Position numbers and translations under genes: made by a program
Source: Nematostella vectensis
Taxonomy: Eukaryota; Cnidaria; Anthozoa; Actiniaria; Edwardsiidae
Length of the DNA: 64,000 nucleotides
NCBI RefSeq assembly: GCF_932526225.1
Contig: NC_064038.1
Span: 13,329,070 to 13,393,069, forward strand
Reading direction: 5' to 3'
The notes under the pieces: model-generated
What the model saw: only the letters and a program-made list of their open reading frames with translations
What the model was told of the DNA's origin: nothing
The model's database searches: none
Shown: piece by piece, positions 57,672-64,000 of the stretch
How the letters are laid out: each line of letters opens with the position of its first letter
How positions within the stretch are numbered: position 1 is the stretch's first letter

Positions 57672-58100
57672 TCACTGGACCACCGCCTTGATGTCATCCT
57701 TGATGAACCCGCCCGATTTAAGCTCCGCGTGGGATAGAAAACGAGGGTACTCATGGGGTACGTTATCACCCTTTATGGGTCTTGCGAAAACGTGTTGGGA
57801 GCTTGTCGGTACCCTGTATGGGCTTATCATACATATGCCTCTGCTGGTCAATTTGATCGATGAGGTAAAGTGTGATCTTGCGTTTGAACGGCCACTCCAG
57901 TAGAGCATCGTACTCGCCCTTCGTGATCTGTACGAATAGCGACAGATGCGTCCCTTTGCCGTCACCGTTTCCGTTAAGATGTGACTTAAGCCGCATTTTG
58001 TACCCGTATCTCGAGGTGTAGAATAGCCGGCTCGATATAGTTTGTTTCTTTTCGTACTGATCGTTGTAGTTGCGAATCCTCCATACGAACGTTTCTTCCG
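57672..58100 (-). pseudogene. MATH (TRAF-C) domain part of the TRAF-like locus
   Basis: TFVWRIRNYNDQYEKKQ opens the domain. LFYTSRYGYKMRL, GKGTHLSLFVQITKGEYDAL and WPFKRKITLYLID are classic TRAF-C strands. The frame then closes at a stop, while the next frame continues EYPRFLSHAELKSGGFIKDD to the end at 57672, so a one-base indel near 57785 separates them. The usual length is about 150 residues, and both halves together account for it. Confidence 0.75.
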
Positions 58101-58205
58101 TTTGTTGCGTTTGTTCCGTTTGTTGCGTTTGCTGCATTTGTTCCGCTTGTTGCGTTTGTCCCGTTTGTTGCGTTTGTTTAGCTTGTTGCGTTTGCTCCTC
58201 ATTGT
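58095..58205. repeat. Short repeat encoding a Gln/Thr-rich linker
   Basis: TGTTGCGTTTGTTCCGTTTG-type 15-bp units, about seven copies. Read on the minus strand they give TQQTEQTQQ repeats between the hydrophobic segment and the MATH domain of the TRAF-like locus. Confidence 0.8.
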
Positions 58206-60097
58206 TGTTACCGATTAACACAAACGACAAAATTAACAAGGACAACAAAAAGAACAATAGCAACAATATTTGATAGTGCTTTTTTAAGGATCCCTATCGT
58301 ATGCTTGGCAGTATTTAGTTCTTTATGTAGAGCTTCAAAATCTCTATGTAAAGTTTTTATATCTCCATAAGTGCGTGTCTGTGTGTCTGTATGGTAGTAA
58401 TGAAAGCTCTATGCAAAGTTTTTATCTCTTCATTGTTGCTACGAATCGTCTGGTTGGCAGTATCGAGTCATTGTCTGTGGAAATCTATTTGTATCGTTTT
58501 GTCTCGGATCGTCTGATTGGCAGTGTTGACCCTTTCATTTAGAGTTTCTATTTCTATCTTGTTTTTACGGATCGTCTGATTGGCAGTGTTGACTTTTTCA
58601 TTTAGAGTTTCTATTTGTCTCGTATTGTCACGGATCGTCTAACAAGCGATACCCAGACGAGTCTGAACGGCGCTCTCACAGTGATACTCGCGTGCATCCT
58701 GACGACCCTGTAAATATTTGGGCAAAACTCACTTGAACTTATTAAAATGGAGTCAATATGTAATTCCAGAAAATATCCAACCCCCCCTCCCCCATTATTG
58801 GGGTCGGAGGTATGATCCCCCAACCCTCTGGGATTTCCATTTTGGGTTCCCATTTTGCCCATTTTTTCAATCATAAGTGTGTGTTAGTAGTGTAAGTTTT
58901 GTCACTGAGGGTGGTCACTGCCAGGGATTTTACTTGAGTCCTTCGCGGTTCGTTTACGTCCCTCCGGTTAAGATTAGTCTAGTGGTAGTCACGTGATGTT
59001 TGACGAAATAGATGACGTCATAAAAACAAAACTATTCATATGTCGAAGACTTCATGTTAGTGTAAGAGTAGGAAACAATGGTCACGTGTTGTTTGACGTC
59101 TTCGATGAAATCATAAAAATTTCAATATCGCATGGTAGAAACATCGTCAGACAACCTAATTTAGAGATGTCATGTAGTTAAGGAGATTGTCACGTGAATT
59201 GTGACGTCATCGGTAGCGTCGCAAGGAGTCGTAAAGCTTTCTAGTGAAATTATTGGACGAAGATAAGCAAAATATTGGTTTGGAGGTAAGCCTTCAGGCA
59301 TAGCCTAAATCTATAAATTAGTTTTTAATGTAACAATCGGGGTTTCATTAAATAATAGGAATTTTTGACTAATGTGAAAGTTTAGATTGTACTGAAAAGA
59401 CGTGTTTTAAAATTATCCCAATGTGTGTGCAAATAGGGGCAAGAAAAACCAGCACAGAATGGCATAATTATATAGCTATATACCACATTGTTATACCTAG
59501 CAGTGCAATATGGAGAATAGGGGGATCCGCAAAAGAGGAAAGATATTCTGTACTGCATTTTATTGCGGATAACACTTTCGCTTGGCAGTCCGAGGGGGCT
59601 TTAACCAATAGACCCCCGGCCCCCAACCCCCTAAAAACACCCCCTGAGAACATCGCTTGCATTCCCAGTTTATTTTCGACTGGATTTATCAGTGTCTCTT
59701 CAATCGGTCAACGCTTTTCAAGTAAATAGTTTGATTGAAGGCTTTTTTTTATATTAAAGAATTTCTTAAGGGCTCACTTCAAACGTGCAGCCGATATCGC
59801 TGAATTTGCACGGAAGAATGGCAAGTCGACAATCATCCCTGTGCTTCACCGCCTAAAATAAACGGAAATACACCTTGTCTTGTATATATTGGCATCTTCC
59901 TTACAGTAAGATGGCTTGCTCGGAAAGCAGATTAAGTGTCAGCCAATTAAAGCAAACAGGCGATTTAGGAGTTAGTAATCGTTGATGAGTTGCGGAATAT
60001 TAAGGACTGAAGTTAACAAGTCATCGCCTCTTGTACAGGTAACTCGACAGTGATTTTTCTTTTGCATAAGATAGAAGTCGCAGTCTTCACAGGCAAA

Positions 60098-60381
60098 TAG
60101 GGGACTTGCGCTTAGAGATTACGTGACTGTTTTGGTGGTAAACTAGCGCGCACTCAGGCTTTTGGCGGCAAAATAACAGCAACAAAAAGCAACTTATTCA
60201 GCGCTTACGAAAACAGCCAGAATCCTTTTTTTTCAAAAAGGGTTTAGTTTCATTTAAATATTGTATTTTTTTCGTCGTTCTCTGGTGTGAAGGGCGCAGT
60301 CAATTCTGTTTTTTTCTGTTTGATTATTTTGTTTTGAATTTGCCACTCAAAGAGGTCACGTGATCTCTTAGCGTCCCCTAT
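60098..60381. repeat. MITE family (TAGGGGACTTGCGCTTAGAG end), copy 2
   Basis: The left end is ATAGGGGACTTGCGCTTAGA with ATTACGTGAC. The right end is GTCACGTGATCTCTTAGCGT with CCCCTAT. It shares its interior with 54100-54341. Its left end touches the third zinc-finger segment of the TRAF-like locus. Confidence 0.8.
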
Positions 60382-60838
60382 TGCATGTTTATCTCATTAC
60401 CTCCTCGTCTCAATTGGGATATGGCACACAACAGAACTCACACGTGACAATATGTCACTCACAGGCCTCCTCGTGCCTCTCTATTGAGACTCGAGCGAGT
60501 CTCGTGTCGCATCCGTCAAACACACACGTGATCACCTCGTGGTCGCATCTTGTCAGGTGCTCCTGGTGACATAGTGAACGCGAAACAAGTTTATAGAGAA
60601 AGTTGTCGACTTTATTATTCGCTTTTATATAGATAAGTTTTGAGTGCGTTTACCGGCTGCCTAAGGGACTTTCTAAAGACTTAGACTCGTGAATGATGCA
60701 ACTACGCCATCGTAATCAGCAACCGGGTCTCAACTAACCTGTTTTCCCCTCAACTCCCCCTCCCATGAACACGGGCCATTCATGCATTTCACTCGCAGCG
60801 AGAGCACGTCTTTTAGTCTTCTTGTCGGGATAAACTTG

Positions 60839-61727
60839 CTAGAATATTTGAAAGATGGCGTCAATGAACAGATTGCAAGATAAAGTCAATTGTTAGATAA
60901 CAGAAATTTGATAAACAGGTCGCCGTAATATATAAGGTGTTGTAGAGATGGTGGTCAAAAAAATGCGAGGTGGTGCTTTAGGGTGCTTTAGGGTGGCTTT
61001 AGGGGGATAGGGTGGGCCACTTGATGGCAGACCATGTAAGACCAACCTAAAGGTCTGATATATTTTTACTCGATGCCAAGTCGATGTCGAACATCAATAC
61101 AAGAACAAAAAAAACACAAGTTTTGCAAACACCCCTTCTCATTTATGCAAACACCCGACATCGGCCTTGTTATGATGACGAGTTAGAAGTGCATCCGAAT
61201 TAATCCGGAGATAATTCGGGGGGCTCTACCTTAAACACAAGCCATGACATCACTCACGTTTGTTTCCAGCTGTTCATTTTCTACTGGGCACGTGACCACG
61301 TCTTTGCTGAAATATTCAAATGGACGTTGGTTCGATAATCATCAATATAAGATGATGCCCAGATTGAATCAGGACGTTTTGAGGACAATCTGAATATCTG
61401 TTTTCAGAATTTAGATCGTCAGAAATTGAACTCTTTGAAATGGTTTCCTGTTTTTTTTTTTTTAAATCGAAAATCGCTAATCCTATTTATATTTATGCGC
61501 TGTGAAGTTCTAAAAACAAAAACCGCATTTCTTTTTCCGTTTAAAAAAAAATAGAAACCAGATCGTCGATATGTACCTTACAAAATTTCCCCTGTGGGGT
61601 AGGCACGTTCTGTGCTACTTGATACACCAATTACACCTGTTGCTTTTCATTACCGAGAAATACGAGTCATTTTAGCCAAAATTACACACATTTACGCCCG
61701 TATTATTTTCACTTAAGTTTCCCATTT
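60839..61727. other. Sequence upstream of the TRAF-like locus
   Basis: Searched on the minus strand for a RING or further zinc-finger exon; none recognised. A GGTGCTTTAGGGTGCTTTAG direct repeat is seen near 60970. Confidence 0.4.
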
Positions 61728-61798
61728 GCCTCGATGGCCCATCGGTTAGCGCGCCTGAATTCTAATCCCTAGATCCGCGTTTCGAGTCTTACCCGCAA
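61728..61798 (+). tRNA. Degenerate tRNA-Arg(TCT)-like sequence
   Basis: GATGGCCCATCGGTTAGCGCG resembles a D-arm with A box, TTCTAA resembles an anticodon loop (TCT), and GTTTCGAGTC a T-loop with B box. Acceptor and T stems pair poorly. A T-rich tract follows at 61803. It is probably a pseudogene or SINE head, of the same general type as 35312-35383. Confidence 0.35.
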
Positions 61799-64000
61799 TA
61801 TTTGCCCTTTTTTCGTTTTCTTTATTTTCTTTTTCCTTCTTTTTTCTAGTTCTTTTCTTTCACAACGAAGGGTTGTTCGAATATTTTTTAATTGCTAACA
61901 TCCCTTCGAAATGAAATTAGTAATTCATAAGATACTCGATTAGAAAATTACTTGCAAATTTTAGCTTGATGCAAGCACCCGCTACTCTCACTGCGCGCGG
62001 GCTCGTTTTATGAGGTCAACTTGTGAAAAGATAGAGCGGTTTTTAAACGCTTGTGTCTTTGCCGTTGGTAAAAGATTTTCTGATATCATTTTACCTATTC
62101 GGCTTCACCGTAGGATAAGTAAATATTAAAAACAAGCTACAGGAATTTGATGCTTAAGGCACTTTAAACCCGGAACGTTAAATGGTTAAATAGATAAAAA
62201 ATAGTCTCCAGGTTCCATTTAAGCGACAACCGACTGTGGTCAGCGGTACACACTGCAAGACTTAATATCGAAAACACTTTTAGTACTTTCTATTAATTGG
62301 CAGTTTTCCTCAAGCTATGGTGACATCTCATTTGACGCGTACTTGGTTAGGATGAGAAAATAAGCAGGTACTTTAAGTTCTATTTTAGGTTTTTATTTAA
62401 TTAATGCCAAGTTACACTCATACACAGCATACGCTACCAGACTTTCAATCTTACTTCAAGAAAATCACATCTAAAAGGTCAGAAACATGACATTTAGTAC
62501 AACAGATAATAGACTGCTTTTCGAGAATTGTTTTTTTTAATCCGACGAAACATAAGACCACATAGGCGAATTCGAGCAAAATTATTTCAGTTTCGAATCA
62601 TATGCAAATTGGGAAATATGTATGGTTCAATACTATTCCCGCTTATTGCTACATCGCAAATGGCAAACACTACAAACGGGGCATATAAAGCTCTAACAAC
62701 ATTTGTGATAAGTAAGCGTAAAACCCCAGGAGCTGATATTTTCACGTATCATACCACCAAGCTAAATGTGAGTAAAACTCGATATCAATTCTTGCCAATC
62801 ACCACCCTGGATCGTGCCCAATTTTCCGTGAATATTTGAGCGGTTTTATAATTTGCAGTTCTTTGAAAAATTACTAGTTACTCCCTTATTTGCTATATAA
62901 AAAATAGAGTCTGTGCTATATTTTTATGCGTTGATTAAAAACATTGCTACTTGTAATCAACGGGCTCGTAATAATCACGGGTGAACAACCTTGGAATTCA
63001 TGTGACACGATAAAAATGTTAAAGCCTTTGTATACGTGCATATTAAAAGCCGTTTATAAAAAAAAAACCTGTTTAAAATTTATACCACAGCAGAGTATTA
63101 TGAATCTTTATGGTTGCTTTTTAATACGCAAGACGATTTCTTAATTGTTTATATATTATGTATGTGTTTTTGCAATATATTACGATACAAATATTTTAAT
63201 AAATAGATGTTTACCTGTAATAGTCCAACGCCCCCTGTGGAAGATGCAATACATTTATCCAATATTAATAGTTTTCCGATATTAATTTTGTTTGCCTAGA
63301 CTTCTAATAACATCACTACTTGGTGCTCTTACATGAGAGAAGACTGTTCTTAAAGCCATCCGGTAAGATTGACTTCTTTTCTTGACGTTTCGCTTTTTGT
63401 TGTTGTACGGAGATTTGACGGATTACTAGGCTTAATGCATAGTGTCTTAAAATAAAGAAAAATAATTTATATGTCATAAAATCGGAAATGAGTTCACGGG
63501 TACTGTCTCGAACGCTTTAAGTTTGCCTTAGCGAACAAACAAGACTTCCACAGATACTAGTCTAGTGACACCTTAATTTTGGTTCATTTGTTTATTTGTA
63601 CATTTATACATTTTTCTATATTGTAATAACCCTAAATTTCAGGTTTTATTTCAACTGCTTTTATGGTGCATCAACTAAATACGGTTCATGATTGAATTAT
63701 TATTCCTTTTATATTTTTACGGCAAAAAATGACTGCGTCAAACTGTTCTTGGGTCTTTTTCCCTGAATGCCTTGTTATAAACGATCTGTTTTAGATGTGT
63801 GAAAAGTGTTCACGGCATTTATAATGAAAGGGTTAGTTTTCTAGTAATTTTTTATGATGTTGAATTCAATGAGCCAGCGAAGAAGAACAAATTCAGGAGT
63901 GCGATGCACGTACGAAAAAATTTAACGACCTTCAGATTTCGTTCGCTCTAATGACGCTCACGACAGAATAATCTAATAAAGTCAAAAGAGTCAACGCAGC
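61799..64000. other. AT-rich intergenic end of window
   Basis: No supported gene. An ORF of 103 codons (62528-62839) lacks a recognisable motif and suitable splice sites. Confidence 0.4.

Larger units (their letters stand above)
57672..60838 (-). pseudogene. TRAF-like gene (zinc fingers, coiled coil, MATH), probably a pseudogene
   Basis: Segments in transcription order. 60739-60838: RVKCMNGPCSWEGELRGKQ, first zinc-finger strand. 60463-60562: HLTRCDHEVITCVFDGCD, ending in phase 1. About 60037-60095: CEDCDFYLMQKKNH, boundaries unclear. About 59778-59866: DDCRLAILPCKFSDIGCTFE. 57672-58707: coiled coil (ETLNEKVNTANQTIR repeated), hydrophobic stretch, Gln/Thr-rich repeat, then a MATH domain. TRAF proteins are cytoplasmic adaptors whose MATH domain binds receptor tails. 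Breaks: TAG at 58639-58641, TGA at 58468-58470, a frame change before the hydrophobic stretch and another near 57785 inside the MATH domain. No RING exon was found upstream in the window. A MITE abuts the third finger. It could be a degraded copy, or a real gene with assembly errors. Confidence 0.65.

Noticed and set aside
59421-59729. 102-codon plus ORF
   Set aside because: Lies opposite the TRAF-like locus in an intron, with no recognisable domain.
60381-60569. 62-codon plus ORF
   Set aside because: It is the reverse strand of a clear TRAF zinc-finger exon.
62528-62839. 103-codon plus ORF
   Set aside because: AT-rich, no known motif, no supporting neighbours.

Overview
This is a eukaryotic, animal window. 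It holds intron-rich genes with matching intron phases, GT-AG introns crowded with minisatellites and many small terminal-inverted-repeat elements. The gene content (receptor guanylate cyclases, a TRAF-like gene) and the mobile-element debris suggest a cnidarian, probably a sea anemone such as Nematostella. That assignment is inference; nothing in the sequence names the species.

Two complete paralogous receptor guanylate cyclase genes lie head to head. On the minus strand, a 19-exon gene runs from 19024 to 1193 (1058 codons plus stop). On the plus strand, a 20-exon gene runs from 37321 to 56381 (1009 codons plus stop). I joined all exons by hand; both totals are divisible by three and every junction keeps frame. 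Each protein has a signal peptide, an ANF-receptor-type ligand-binding domain, one membrane helix, a kinase-homology pseudokinase, a signalling-helix linker and a class III cyclase domain. All 18 introns of the minus gene have a same-phase counterpart in the plus gene. The plus gene has one extra intron in the cyclase domain, a 27-nt micro-exon where the minus gene has 78 nt, and a GC-AG intron. It also has an adenylyl-cyclase-like Asp at the purine-selecting Cys position.

The 18.3 kb between the two start codons holds no confident gene. It contains a 1.5-kb inverted-repeat element with decayed transposase N-termini, several MITE-like foldback elements, a Ty3/gypsy integrase remnant and a tRNA-like sequence. 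Downstream of the plus gene, on the minus strand (about 60838-57672), is a TRAF-like locus with zinc fingers, coiled coil and MATH domain. It carries in-frame stops and frameshifts and looks like a pseudogene. The last 3 kb shows only a second tRNA-like sequence.

Many introns of both cyclase genes carry a private tandem array (units of 19, 49, 22, 20, 21, 42, 39/78, 26 and 6 bp). These arrays create long false ORFs. One array has multiplied a 5' splice site.
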